Of a stretch of 64,000 nucleotides of DNA, positions 1 through 8,701 are shown one piece after another. The notes under the pieces are model-generated. The model ran no database searches and had not been told where the DNA came from. It was given only the letters and a program-made list of their open reading frames with translations. The stretch is from the NCBI RefSeq assembly GCF_004307995.1, contig NZ_SIRE01000015.1, forward strand, positions 62,001-126,000, given 5' to 3'. Position numbers and translations under genes: made by a program. The number at the start of each line of letters is the position of its first letter. Position 1 is the stretch's first letter. The stretch is from Paenibacillus thalictri. GTDB taxonomy: Bacteria > Bacillota > Bacilli > Paenibacillales > NBRC-103111.

Positions 1-402
1 AAACGATACGACGCCTTTTTCGATCGCCGTGCCGCGTTTCAGCGCAGCAATGATACCTGCGGGAATGGCGATGATCAGCGAAAACAGCAGCGCCGCTCCG
101 GCCAGCTGCAGCGTCGCCGGCATCCGTTCCAGAATGAGCCGGTAGATCGGCTCGCCGTATCTAAGCGAAGTGCCCAAATCAAGCTGCAGCAGATGAAGAA
201 TATAGATGCCGTATTGTTCAAGCAGCGGTTTGTCGAATCCGAGCGCATGCCTCAGATCCTGCTCCTGCTGGACGGAAGCGTCGGGAGGAAGCATGATCGA
301 AACCGGGTCGCCTGTGAGCCTTGTGATGAAAAAAACGACGGTCGCCACTCCGAAAAGGACAAATATAGCATAGAAGCAGCGACGCAAAATATAAGAAAGC
401 AA
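1..402 (-). CDS. Peptide-type ABC transporter permease, partial (OppB/DppB family)
   Basis: Only the first 134 codons are inside the window; the gene runs off the left edge. The reading begins MLSYILRRC and continues with a first membrane helix (about residues 9-29), an external stretch with LGFDKPL and GTSLRYGEP, and the start of the next helix. This is the usual N-terminal layout of inner-membrane permeases of the Opp/Dpp family. The start is a TTG at 402 with a GAGGGGG ribosome site 7-8 nt upstream; no ATG is available in this frame nearby. It lies 26 nt after the binding-protein gene and is the last visible member of the operon. Substrate is inferred to be a peptide or a similar small amide because of the neighbouring ATPases and amidohydrolase. 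Confidence 0.85.
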   Translation of the reverse strand, partial: MLSYILRRCFYAIFVLFGVATVVFFITRLTGDPVSIMLPPDASVQQEQDLRHALGFDKPLLEQYGIYILHLLQLDLGTSLRYGEPIYRLILERMPATLQLAGAALLFSLIIAIPAGIIAALKRGTAIEKGVVSF

Positions 403-428
403 TGGATATCCCCCTCGCAGTGAGCGGA

Positions 429-1982
429 TTATTTAAAGGATGCTTTATACATGTTGAGCAGACCGATCGGGTTCGGCTTCCATTCCACATTGTTTCTCAT
501 GCCGTAAATGCCGTTGATTTGATACAGATAAATAAACGGTGCTTCGTCTTTCAAGATGCCCTGCAGCTTGGAAATTGCCGCTTGGCGTTTTTGCGGATCG
601 ATCGATTTCTCTTCTTCGTCAATGAGACGGTCAACTTCCGGGTTCGCCCAGCGGTTGTATCTTCTGTCGCTTCTTAGGTACGATTGGAAGTTGCTCATCG
701 CGTCCATCGTCCAGCCGGTATTTCCGATATAATACATCGCCGATGCTTTTTTCGCGGTAATATTGGCCGTAAGCGTCTTGCTGTCCATCAGGTTGAGCTG
801 CACTTTCACGCCGGCTTTCTCCAGCATGGCCGCAATCGCCTGCACGTTGCTTGCTTCCAGGTTGTCGGCGTCCAGCGTAAGCGTAAGCCCTTGCGCGTAA
901 CCGGCCTGTGCGAGCAACTGCTTCGCCTTGTCTAAATTGTATTCATACGGAGTTACAGCCGCATCGTAGCCGAAGTTTTCTTTGGGCACGAGCGTTGCAG
1001 CGCGGGCCGCATGGCCGTCGAGCACGGTTTTGATAATCGTATTGACGTCGATTGCATAGTTCAGTGCTTGGCGCACTTCTTTTTTCGCCAGTGCTTCTTG
1101 AGTCGTATCCAGCGAGATGTAGAATGTGCGGATGCCCGGATTGGAGACGACCTTCACATCCTGCTGCCCTTTCAGTTGAAGCGCCACGTCGGGTTTGATG
1201 CCTGCGGCGATATCGATTTCGCCGGTACGGATGGCGGCCGACATGTTGGAGGCGTTCGGAATGATTTTAAACGTCAGCTTTTTCAGCTTCGGCGCGCCCT
1301 GCCAATAATCAGCGTTTGCTTCCATCACGACCTGGCTGTCTTTTTGCCAAGAAACGAACTTAAACGGCCCGGTGCCAACCGGATTTTTGGCGAAGTTGTC
1401 ATCGCCTTTTTCCTTAATATATTGCGGAGGTACGATGACGCCGCCGAACAGCACCATTTTGTTAGGCAGAATCGGGTCCGGTCCGTCCGTAATGATCTTT
1501 ACGGTTTTGGCATCGACCACTTGCACTTCTTTGACGGTTTTCAGTTCGGCAATCGGCGATTTGGTATCGGGATTGTTCAAACGGTCGATACTAAATTTAA
1601 CCGCGTCCGCGTTAAACGGCTCGCCGTTATGAAATTTGACGCCCTCGCGCAGTTTGAACTCCCATGTCGTATCGTCGAGCGCTTTCCATTCCGTAGCCAG
1701 CGCCGGAGCGAGCTTGTTGTCGGCATCGCGGGTGACCAGCGTGTCAAACATATTGCTCAAAATGTTCATGTCGGGCATTTTTCCTTGTTTTTGCGGATCA
1801 AGCGTACCTGCGTCGGTATCTTGTCCCACGACCAAAGTGTCCTTGGTCGAAGCTGTGGTGGCCGGTTTCCCCGGATCAGCCGTCTGATTCGGCGCCGTGG
1901 CCGACGAACCTCCACCGGAAGAGGTACAGCCGGATAAAGCGATGGTGAGGCATAATGCGACAAGCGAAAGTCTCAGTTTCAA
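429..1982 (-). CDS. ABC transporter substrate-binding lipoprotein, family 5
   Basis: A 517-residue extracellular solute-binding protein of the peptide/nickel family (SBP family 5). A signal peptide ends in the lipobox LSGC with Cys at about residue 19, so the mature protein is a lipid-anchored receptor facing outward. It is followed by a Ser/Gly/Thr-rich linker and then the usual family blocks: DPQ near the start of the mature domain, EWKALDDTTWEFKLREGVKF with the HNG motif after it, and AIDVNTI in the middle. The start is TTG at 1982, 7 nt after GGAGG. It lies between the amidohydrolase gene and the permease gene and delivers the substrate to the permease that leaves the window. The exact ligand cannot be read from sequence. 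Confidence 0.9.
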   Translation of the reverse strand: MKLRLSLVALCLTIALSGCTSSGGGSSATAPNQTADPGKPATTASTKDTLVVGQDTDAGTLDPQKQGKMPDMNILSNMFDTLVTRDADNKLAPALATEWKALDDTTWEFKLREGVKFHNGEPFNADAVKFSIDRLNNPDTKSPIAELKTVKEVQVVDAKTVKIITDGPDPILPNKMVLFGGVIVPPQYIKEKGDDNFAKNPVGTGPFKFVSWQKDSQVVMEANADYWQGAPKLKKLTFKIIPNASNMSAAIRTGEIDIAAGIKPDVALQLKGQQDVKVVSNPGIRTFYISLDTTQEALAKKEVRQALNYAIDVNTIIKTVLDGHAARAATLVPKENFGYDAAVTPYEYNLDKAKQLLAQAGYAQGLTLTLDADNLEASNVQAIAAMLEKAGVKVQLNLMDSKTLTANITAKKASAMYYIGNTGWTMDAMSNFQSYLRSDRRYNRWANPEVDRLIDEEEKSIDPQKRQAAISKLQGILKDEAPFIYLYQINGIYGMRNNVEWKPNPIGLLNMYKASFK

Positions 1983-2026
1983 TGCAATTCCTCCTTGGTA
2001 TGATTGAATATATTACACAGCTGCCA

Positions 2027-3130
2027 TTACAGACCACTTACTGGTGTATATTGGCCTGCCGCTATAATTGCCGTCGGAACAATCGTTTGCTCCGGCACAA
2101 TGACGTTGCCTTGAGAATCGCGGTACTGCAGCGCTTCAGCCGGGGCTTCGACTTTAAATAACGTCGCCTTCTTAATCACGCCGTCCAGACTGCACCAGTC
2201 GTCCAACCCCAAAACCTGCGCCGGACGCAGCGTAACGGCCGAGATCACATCATCCAGCGGCATGCCGCTGGCAAGCAGCTTGGACATCGTGGTCGCCATA
2301 TCGTATACCGGTCCCCTGATGTTGCGGATATGCAGATCGGTGCTGATGCAGGTCGGCGGTACCCCGGCGGCAAGCGCCTTGCGGCAGACGTCGAAGTTGA
2401 AGCTGGCTGCGCCGTGGCCGACATCGAGCTTAACCCCGCGGTCTAACGCATTTTGCAGCGCCCGCGACGGCCTGCCGTCCTTCATCCATGGGTGGCCGGT
2501 TTTGCCGTGGTAGCAGTGGGTGACCACATCGCCGTCCTCCAGCAAATCGAGCACTCCGTCGATGACCGGCGGCGCTTCCCCGATATGTACCATGACCGGC
2601 ACTCCCGCTTCCCGGGCCGCCAGCTTGGCGAGCTGAAGCGGCTGCAGCCCCATCTGCCCGACAATCGCTCCGCTCGAACGGACTTTAATGCCGCAAACAA
2701 ACGAACGGTTGTCCTGTACCGCCTTCACGGTTTTATCGATATCGATATGATCGAGGGTTGCTACCTCCCGAAGATGCACGAGACCAATCGAGCTGATGTT
2801 CAGCCATGCTTTAATTTCCGTGCGGAATTGCGGCGCCACGTATTTCATAAATCCGGGCAACGTTGCCTCGCCCGCGCTTCCCGCATCCACGACCAGATGA
2901 ACCCCCGTACGAAGCCCGCCGTCGTCCGCAGGCACGCTTAAATTAGCAACCCCGTCGTACACATGGGCATGAAGGTCAATCCATCCCGGACTTAAATAAT
3001 AGGCGGGCTGCCCCAGCTGCTCTTGCGGCACATTCGTGTCGATCGCGCAACCGTCGGCATTCATCTTTAACTGCGCCCGGTAGGAGCGTCCTTTCTCGGG
3101 ATCCACTACTTGAACAGTAATCGGCTCCAT
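2027..3130 (-). CDS. Amidohydrolase/deacetylase-family metallohydrolase
   Basis: A 367-residue TIM-barrel metal-dependent hydrolase. The metal-binding motif DLHAH is present in WIDLHAHVYDG; later metal or catalytic positions are visible in VMVHIGEAPP, VVTHCYHGKTG and ISTDLHIRN. The best family match by motif is the EF_0837/AHA_3915-type amidohydrolase group, whose substrates are poorly known. The chosen ATG at 3130 has GAGGTG 9 nt upstream and lies 20 nt after the preceding ATPase gene; the reading frame is open to 3223, but that would overlap the upstream gene. It sits inside the ABC importer operon between the ATPase and binding-protein genes. Cytoplasmic hydrolysis of an imported amide or acylated amino acid is a reasonable inference, not shown by sequence. 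Confidence 0.85.
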   Translation of the reverse strand: MEPITVQVVDPEKGRSYRAQLKMNADGCAIDTNVPQEQLGQPAYYLSPGWIDLHAHVYDGVANLSVPADDGGLRTGVHLVVDAGSAGEATLPGFMKYVAPQFRTEIKAWLNISSIGLVHLREVATLDHIDIDKTVKAVQDNRSFVCGIKVRSSGAIVGQMGLQPLQLAKLAAREAGVPVMVHIGEAPPVIDGVLDLLEDGDVVTHCYHGKTGHPWMKDGRPSRALQNALDRGVKLDVGHGAASFNFDVCRKALAAGVPPTCISTDLHIRNIRGPVYDMATTMSKLLASGMPLDDVISAVTLRPAQVLGLDDWCSLDGVIKKATLFKVEAPAEALQYRDSQGNVIVPEQTIVPTAIIAAGQYTPVSGL

Positions 3131-3150
3131 GTTTTGCTGCACCTCGCTTG

Positions 3151-4119
3151 TTATTCGTATAAGTGGCAAGCCACCGCATGACCGGGGACCGCTTCGAGCA
3201 ATGCAGGTTTCACTGCCTTGCATATATCCATCGCCTGCGGGCAGCGCGTATGAAACGGACAGCCCTTGGGCGGATTGGCGGGACTCGGAATTTCTCCCTG
3301 CAAAATGACCTTCTCTCTATGCTGGTTTCTTTTTACGATAGGAGAAGACGCCATTAACGCTCTAGTGTATGGATGGAGGGGACCCTGATACAGCTTGTCC
3401 TTATCGCCGATCTCCACCATATTCCCCAAATACATCACGCCCACCCGGTCGCTGAGATGGCGCACGACCGATAAGTTATGGGAGATGAACATATAGGACA
3501 AATTAAATTCCTTCTTCAAATCCATCATCAGGTTCAAAATTTGCGCCTGTATGGACACGTCAAGCGCTGATACCGCTTCATCGGCCACGATCAGCTTTGG
3601 GCTGAGCGCAAGCGCCCGGGCAATCCCGATTCGCTGCCGCTGGCCTCCGGAAAATTGATGCGGATACCGCTCTCCGTCGGATTCGCGCAGCCCTACACGT
3701 TTCATCAATTGAAAAGCCTGATCGGTCGCTTGCTTGCGCGTCATGAGGCCGTTCACGAACAGCGGCTCGGCCACAATTTCGGTAACCTTCATCTTTGGGT
3801 TCAAAGAAGCGTAAGGATCTTGAAAAATCATTTGAAAATTACGCCGTTCTTTGCGCAGCTTGGCTCCTTTGAGCTCCGTCAAGTTTTGCCCTTCGAACAA
3901 GATACTGCCTTCGGTCGGATCCAACACCCGCATGATCATCCGGCCTAACGTCGATTTGCCGCAGCCGGACTCTCCGACAATGCCTAGCGTTTCTCCCCGG
4001 GCGATGTGAAACGATACATCGTCCAGCGCCTTGACGTGTCCTACCGTTCTCCGCAGCAGTCCGACCTGAATCGGAAAATACTTCTTGATATGAGAAACTT
4101 CCAACAACGGTTGGCTCAT
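3151..4119 (-). CDS. Peptide-type ABC transporter ATP-binding protein (OppF/DppF family)
   Basis: A 322-residue ATPase with Walker A GESGCGKST, the Q-loop region MIFQDPYASLNP, signature FSGGQRQRIGIARAL, Walker B LIVADEAVSALD and the switch His in MFISHNL. The C-terminal oligopeptide extension with paired cysteines (GCPFHTRCP) is typical of OppF/DppF. It pairs with the OppD-type subunit encoded 16 nt upstream to energise the permease. The ATG at 4119 follows a short ribosome site in the gap after the upstream stop. Confidence in family is high; the individual substrate is unknown. Confidence 0.93.
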   Translation of the reverse strand: MSQPLLEVSHIKKYFPIQVGLLRRTVGHVKALDDVSFHIARGETLGIVGESGCGKSTLGRMIMRVLDPTEGSILFEGQNLTELKGAKLRKERRNFQMIFQDPYASLNPKMKVTEIVAEPLFVNGLMTRKQATDQAFQLMKRVGLRESDGERYPHQFSGGQRQRIGIARALALSPKLIVADEAVSALDVSIQAQILNLMMDLKKEFNLSYMFISHNLSVVRHLSDRVGVMYLGNMVEIGDKDKLYQGPLHPYTRALMASSPIVKRNQHREKVILQGEIPSPANPPKGCPFHTRCPQAMDICKAVKPALLEAVPGHAVACHLYE

Positions 4120-4135
4120 AGCACAGTCCCTTCTT

Positions 4136-5101
4136 CTAAATAAGATCGCACCGTACGAAGCGGCCCGGCTTCACTTCACGCAGTTCCGGCATCTTCTCCC
4201 GGCAGGAAGGCTGGACCAAATCGCAGCGGTCGGCAAACCGGCAGCCGACAGGATAATGCGCAGCATCCGGCACAATGCCGGGAATCGCATAAAGCACTTC
4301 CTTCACTTCGTCGTGTGAAGGAATCGCCTTCAGCAGCGCCTTGGTATACGGGTGCAGCGCTTCTTCGAACAACGAATCGGCGTCCGCGCTTTCCACAACT
4401 TGCCCCGCATACATCACGACAACATGATCGGCGGTTTCCGCCACGACACCCATATCGTGGGTAATCATGACCACGGAGGTGCCGTATTCGTCGCGCATCC
4501 GCTTCATAAGATCCAAAACTTGCGCTTGAATCGTAACGTCAAGGGCCGTTGTCGGTTCATCGGCGATCAGCAGCTTTGGTTCGCAAATCATCGCCATGCC
4601 GATCATCACCCGCTGTCTCATCCCGCCGGAAAATTGGTGGGGGTATGAATGAACCACTTCGTTCGCTCTGGCAACGCCAACGATCGTCAGCATGTCCACG
4701 GCCAGCTCCAGCGCTTTTTTCTTGGATATTTTCCGGTGCCGGAGCAGCACTTCCGTCATCTGATCGCCAATGGTCAATACCGGATTCAGCGATGTCATCG
4801 GCTCCTGGAAGATCATGGACATTTCATTGCCCCTGATCTCCGACAGCTGCTGTTCCGTCAGTTTCAGCAGGTTGGTGCCTTCAAACCATATTTCACCGCC
4901 GGCGATACGTCCGTTAGGACGAGGGACTAGACCCATGATCGATAACGAGGTCATGCTTTTTCCGCTGCCGGATTCACCGACGATACATACGATTTGCTTG
5001 GGGTAAACCTGAATATCGATGCCGTCCACAGCGCGCACTTCAGCCGTATCGTTGACAAAGTATGTTTTTAGATTTTCGACCGATAACAGCGGTTTACTCA
5101 T
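4136..5101 (-). CDS. Peptide-type ABC transporter ATP-binding protein (OppD/DppD family)
   Basis: A 321-residue ATPase: Walker A GESGSGKSM, MIFQEPMTSLNP, signature FSGGMRQRVMIGMAM, Walker B LLIADEPTTALD, and the C-terminal cysteine pair region GCRFADRCD of the oligopeptide/dipeptide family. The frame stays open 99 nt further upstream, but the ATG at 5101 (MSKPLLSVENLK) has GGGAGG 6 nt before it and matches the usual N-terminus. It follows the PAS regulator gene by 114 nt and begins the structural part of the operon, which continues with OppF-type ATPase, amidohydrolase, binding protein and permease. Confidence 0.93.
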   Translation of the reverse strand: MSKPLLSVENLKTYFVNDTAEVRAVDGIDIQVYPKQIVCIVGESGSGKSMTSLSIMGLVPRPNGRIAGGEIWFEGTNLLKLTEQQLSEIRGNEMSMIFQEPMTSLNPVLTIGDQMTEVLLRHRKISKKKALELAVDMLTIVGVARANEVVHSYPHQFSGGMRQRVMIGMAMICEPKLLIADEPTTALDVTIQAQVLDLMKRMRDEYGTSVVMITHDMGVVAETADHVVVMYAGQVVESADADSLFEEALHPYTKALLKAIPSHDEVKEVLYAIPGIVPDAAHYPVGCRFADRCDLVQPSCREKMPELREVKPGRFVRCDLI

Positions 5102-5215
5102 AAACGCCTCCCGCAAAAAATTTCTTTTTTGCCATTTTTCTTTCCGCTTGCAAGAGCCGGCTTTAATACGATCCACATATGTAAACCCCGGCTCTTTCAC
5201 CCCATTCGGTACGCG

Positions 5216-5869
5216 TTACTTTACCTGCGAGCTGCGGATATCGTCCAAATAGTTGTACAGCGTAAATTTGGAAATATCGAAGTATTTGCATACTTTATCG
5301 CCGGCTTTTTTGATGAGAAACGCGCCCTTCTTGTCCAAATACTCAATCGCTTTCAATTTCTCATCTTTGGACATGTGCATGACAGGTTTACCGATTTCGT
5401 TCTGGCACTCCTGCAGCAGGAAGTCGAGCAGCTCGTTGACGTCTTTGACAAAAACCTCTTCCACTTCGTTCGAGGCACCACTCATTGTAATCGATTTCAA
5501 AGTATTCTCAGCCATAATGAAATCGGTAATGTCGAGGTTCATGCAGACGGCTCCGATTGTTTCCCCGGCTTTGTTTTTAAGATAAATGGAAGTTGATCTT
5601 AAAATTTTTCCGTCCTTGGTTTGCGTAATATAGTTGTACCTGTTACCGTCGCTCACCGTGCCGCGCAGCACTTCCAACCCCAGATTGCTTCCGCAATCGC
5701 CGATGCGCCTGCCGGTAATATGACCGTTTCGGATCGCTACAATCGTGCTGTCGTAATTCAACGTCAAGTCGTGAAGCACGACCTCGCATTTATCGCCAAA
5801 CTGGGCCGCAATGCCATCAATTAACGAGGTTAAAAATTCCATTTCATCCTTGACATTCTCCAATTGCAT
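5216..5869 (-). CDS. YheO-like PAS-domain transcriptional regulator
   Basis: A 217-residue cytoplasmic regulator. Residues about 8-115 match the YheO-like PAS domain (for example EVVLHDLT, GNRYNYIT, GAVCMNLDIT). The C-terminal ~60 residues form a helix-turn-helix of the DauR/HTH_22 type (KKAGDKVCKYFDISKFTLYNYL). Characterised relatives include DauR, which controls D-arginine catabolism; this makes a small amine- or amino-acid-derived ligand plausible here, as inference. It is first in a minus-strand operon with the peptide-type importer and amidohydrolase, downstream of a near-consensus promoter, so it probably regulates its own operon. The ATG at 5869 follows AGGTGAGGG directly. Confidence 0.85.
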   Translation of the reverse strand: MQLENVKDEMEFLTSLIDGIAAQFGDKCEVVLHDLTLNYDSTIVAIRNGHITGRRIGDCGSNLGLEVLRGTVSDGNRYNYITQTKDGKILRSTSIYLKNKAGETIGAVCMNLDITDFIMAENTLKSITMSGASNEVEEVFVKDVNELLDFLLQECQNEIGKPVMHMSKDEKLKAIEYLDKKGAFLIKKAGDKVCKYFDISKFTLYNYLDDIRSSQVK

Positions 5870-5918
5870 CCCTCACCTAAAAAATATTTATACAATATAA
5901 AAAATTTTCTTAATTTGA

Positions 5919-5948
5919 ATTATAAAAACAATCCTTAATAATTGTCAA
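5919..5948 (-). promoter_or_regulatory. Sigma-A promoter of the regulator/ABC importer operon
   Basis: On the minus strand TTGACA (5948-5943) and TATAAT (5924-5919) both match the consensus exactly, separated by 18 bp. Transcription would start about 40 nt upstream of the regulator start codon. The rest of the 5870-6259 gap is AT-rich; on the plus strand a TATAAT at 6172-6177 lacks a good -35 box, so the promoter of the gene at 6260 is uncertain. Confidence 0.75.
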
Positions 5949-6259
5949 TCCCCCTACGGCAAAAAACTTAAAATCTATGTAAGGAAATATATCACAGCAT
6001 TCTTAGGACAGCGTTTTCAACTGAACGGCGGTTCCAAAAAAAGCGCATATCATGTGAGATCCATGTCTCTTTTATGAAGCGCCCTCTATTTATTTTAGCA
6101 TGCCGCTGCATCCAGTTTTATTTACCAGCCGGGCTTTCATCTTATTTTAATGATCATCACGTACGATAGGATATAATTGCAGACTGCAACTCTTTAGGGA
6201 ATAATCCGTCTAATTTTAAAAAAAGGATAATTTCTAAAATCCCTAAAAAAGGAGGATAT

Positions 6260-7918
6260 ATGATAATGCCAATCACAAGCCGGCTGGCCAAACGAACACT
6301 ACTGTTTGCTTTGGCCGTTGCCCTATGGTGCTCCGGTGTTGCGATTCCTTTGAAAGCGGCGAACGCCTTTTCTTACGGATACCGCACCGCCCCCAATACA
6401 ACCGTGGGGATTACGAAGCCCTCTATCACTTTATATTTCGATACGGACATGACAAGCCCGCCTTCCGCCTTCTCCATGAAATTGAACGGACAAACTGTGC
6501 CTGTCATATACGATCACACGAAAAAGACGTTCACGTATACCCCGACCGTGGATTTGGCTCCAGGGAATTATAACGCTCAAGTGTCTATTACTTATTCAGG
6601 TTACGTTCCTATCGAACAATCCTGGAGTTTTACCGTTGCTAAGAATGCCGTAGGGCAGCTCCCGGCCCCGTCTTCCGTTCAGCTTGCCGGACTGGCGGCG
6701 CTAAACGATTACCGGACGATTTACGGGCTTCCTCCCGTAAAATTAAACGATCAGCTTAACGCAACCGCAACGGCGCACGCGAAATATTTGGATGCTAATA
6801 AGGTGCAGCAAAGCGGGGGCAGTCAAGCGAGCCTTCATGACGAGACGGCGGGGAACACCGGCTTTACCGGAACAAATCCGCTCGAACGCAGTGCGTATTA
6901 TGGTTATACTACGGATGTAGGCGAAGATGCCGCGTATTTTTACGGGTCCGCCAACGAATCTATTGATGTATTGTTTGATGCGCCTTATCACCGCACACCG
7001 TTTCTCGACCCCAGCTTAACCGAGATCGGCTTTGCCAAATACAATGACTATACGATCATCGAATTCGGCATGAACGCTTCGGCTACGCCGCAACTAGTCG
7101 TATCGCCCGCGCCTGGTGACCGCTTTGTCCCGACGACATTTGACGGCAACGAGGAACCCGATCCGCTGCGGATGCATAAAACAAACAGTTATCCGGTCGG
7201 CTATCCTATTATGGCCCAATATTACGGCTCCGGGATCGATAAAATCAAGCTGGTCAGCGCTCAGCTTTCCGACAGCACGGGTAAGCAGGTCGATCTGCTG
7301 ACAAACGATCCGAGCAACGATGATAAGCTGACGAATACCGTCATGCTGATGCCAAACAAGCCACTTCAGGCCGACAGCAGCTACCACGTCAAATTGAACC
7401 TGCAGGTCACCAAAACAGGCGGCGCCGTAACAACGGAAACGAAAGAATGGGATTTCACCACCGAACCTGCCGAGAAGATCGGCAAGCAGAAGCTGCACCA
7501 GAATTCAGCCGATTACAAAAAGAATTACGTCACCGTGTCCCCCGTGCAGCGGGTTGCCAGCTTTGGCCTTGACGACAGCAGCTACACCGTAGACGGTGTC
7601 AGCTTTCCGATGAAACGGACGCCGGTTATTGTCGACGGTTCCTCGTATCTGTACATCCGCGATCTCGCCGCGGCGCTTGGCGCCAGTGTCGAGTGGGACG
7701 ACCAGCTGCGCGCGGCCATTTATACCAAGGGCGATCTAAAGATCACTTTATATACGACAAAAAATCAGTACGAAGTGAACGGCAAGGTTCAGCAAACCGA
7801 TACACCGGCGCGCCTTGTCGGCGAAAACACGATGGTTCCGGTACGATTGCTGTCCGAAGTACTCGGAGCAAAAGTTGTATATACCGAAGCGACACGTAAT
7901 GTAAAAATCATTTATTAA
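6260..7918 (+). CDS. Secreted CAP (SCP/PR1) domain protein with copper-amine-oxidase-like stalk
   Basis: A 552-residue exported protein. Residues 1-36 form a signal peptide (hydrophobic core, then AANAFS). An N-terminal Ig-like/SbsA-type domain follows (about 38-128, with YFDTDMTSPP). A CAP domain spans about 145-275 (LAALNDYRTIYGLPPV, ATAHAKYL, LHDETAGN, ENVDE-like GEDAAYF, TEIGFAKY). A second Ig-like domain lies at about 285-400, and a C-terminal copper-amine-oxidase N-terminal-like repeat at about 440-552 (YLYIRDLAAALG, MVPVRLLSEVLGA), a domain usually linked to cell-wall association. The start ATG at 6260 is 4 nt after GGAGG; an in-frame ATG at 6266 is equally possible. It is transcribed alone. 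Extracellular role is clear, biochemical activity is not. Confidence 0.85.
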   Translation: MIMPITSRLAKRTLLFALAVALWCSGVAIPLKAANAFSYGYRTAPNTTVGITKPSITLYFDTDMTSPPSAFSMKLNGQTVPVIYDHTKKTFTYTPTVDLAPGNYNAQVSITYSGYVPIEQSWSFTVAKNAVGQLPAPSSVQLAGLAALNDYRTIYGLPPVKLNDQLNATATAHAKYLDANKVQQSGGSQASLHDETAGNTGFTGTNPLERSAYYGYTTDVGEDAAYFYGSANESIDVLFDAPYHRTPFLDPSLTEIGFAKYNDYTIIEFGMNASATPQLVVSPAPGDRFVPTTFDGNEEPDPLRMHKTNSYPVGYPIMAQYYGSGIDKIKLVSAQLSDSTGKQVDLLTNDPSNDDKLTNTVMLMPNKPLQADSSYHVKLNLQVTKTGGAVTTETKEWDFTTEPAEKIGKQKLHQNSADYKKNYVTVSPVQRVASFGLDDSSYTVDGVSFPMKRTPVIVDGSSYLYIRDLAAALGASVEWDDQLRAAIYTKGDLKITLYTTKNQYEVNGKVQQTDTPARLVGENTMVPVRLLSEVLGAKVVYTEATRNVKIIY

Positions 7919-8009
7919 CATGTACAGAAACGCCAAGTTCCATCCGGGCGGCGAAATCCGCTCTGCTGTTGGGAACTATGGCAGCAAAAAAGACGTATCC
8001 ACTAAGGTA

Positions 8010-8174
8010 GCCACTGAAAAGGTGAACGCTTGTGCGCGAATCATGCTTACGATCGCCAATTGTCCCCGAATTTCTTGAATGTACCTGCTTCGGCAGGTGA
8101 AATTCGGGGACAAAAGCGAACGCTGGCGCTTCTCCAGCATGATTTCGCTCACTTAAGCTGCTTTTTTAGTGGCC
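8010..8174 (+). repeat. 165-bp palindromic dispersed repeat, copy A
   Basis: An intergenic element with imperfect inverted arms along its whole length, from GCCACTG at 8010 to AGTGGCC at 8174. The arms hold ATCATGCT/AGCATGAT (8040-8047 with 8136-8143) and GTCCCCGAATTTC (8071-8083 region) with its complement at about 8099-8111, closing on a hairpin ACCTGC-TTCG-GCAGGT (8083-8098). Two other full copies occur at 29218-29382 (same orientation) and 42133-42298 (inverted). Copy A is nearly identical to the inverted copy C. There is no ORF in it and no clear target-site duplication. The remaining sequence of 7919-8009 shows only a weak hairpin. Confidence 0.88.
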
Positions 8175-8199
8175 TCCCACAAAGGAGGCGTCTTTTTTT
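8172..8199 (+). terminator. Intrinsic terminator
   Basis: GCCTCC (8172-8177), a 6-nt loop and GGAGGC (8184-8189) are followed by GTC and seven T residues. It would stop transcription from the CAP-domain gene after reading through repeat copy A, whose last three bases overlap the stem. Confidence 0.7.
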
Positions 8200-8251
8200 A
8201 TAATCTTCTAGTAAGAAAAGCTTGATCAGCGGCCTGCAACTCAGCTCCGCT

Positions 8252-8701
8252 CTACCGTTTCCGGTTCTGCTCATGCACATGATCGCGAAGCTGCTTGAAT
8301 TGGGACAGCAGCTCTTCGAACTGCTGTTTGGACAAGCCGCTTCCCGCGGCCAGCGTCTCCGGCACGCAATAAGCTTCCTTCTCCAACGCTTTTCCTTTAT
8401 CGGTCAGATTAACCATCACCTTGCGCTCATCGTCTTGCGCCCGCTGCCGGGTAACAAGCCCAAGCGACTCCATCCGCTTCAGCATCGGCGTCAGCGTGCC
8501 GGAGTCGAGATACAATCGTTCCCCCAACTGCTTGACCGTACTTGTTCCGTCTTCCCATAAGACAAGCAGCGCCAAATATTGCGGATAGGTGATCCCGAAC
8601 CGGTCGAGCAAAGGCCTGTACAGAGCGGTAATTTCTCTGGAGCAAGCATAGATCGCAAAACATAGCTGGTTGTCCAGCTTTAAGACTTGATCCTTATTCA
8701 C
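8252..8701 (-). CDS. OhrR-like MarR-family organic peroxide sensor/repressor
   Basis: A 149-residue MarR-family winged-helix repressor. The N-terminal block LDNQLCFAIYACSREI with Cys14 matches the redox-sensing cysteine region of OhrR (Cys15 in B. subtilis). The DNA-binding part is visible as TSTVKQLGERLYLDSGTLTPMLKRM, and the wing as RQRAQDDERKVMVNLT. The GTG at 8701 is chosen because it gives the OhrR-like N-terminus and follows GGTGAG; it overlaps the end of the glutathione peroxidase gene by 8 bp, so the two are cotranscribed. Oxidation of Cys14 would release the repressor from the operator upstream of the peroxidase gene, which is family knowledge applied by inference. Confidence 0.87.
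   Translation of the reverse strand: MNKDQVLKLDNQLCFAIYACSREITALYRPLLDRFGITYPQYLALLVLWEDGTSTVKQLGERLYLDSGTLTPMLKRMESLGLVTRQRAQDDERKVMVNLTDKGKALEKEAYCVPETLAAGSGLSKQQFEELLSQFKQLRDHVHEQNRKR

Noticed and set aside
8010..8174. The 165-bp repeat as an ordinary transcription terminator
   Set aside because: It has no T run after its outer stem, occurs in both orientations relative to genes, and is far longer than a terminator; a separate terminator follows it at 8172-8199.
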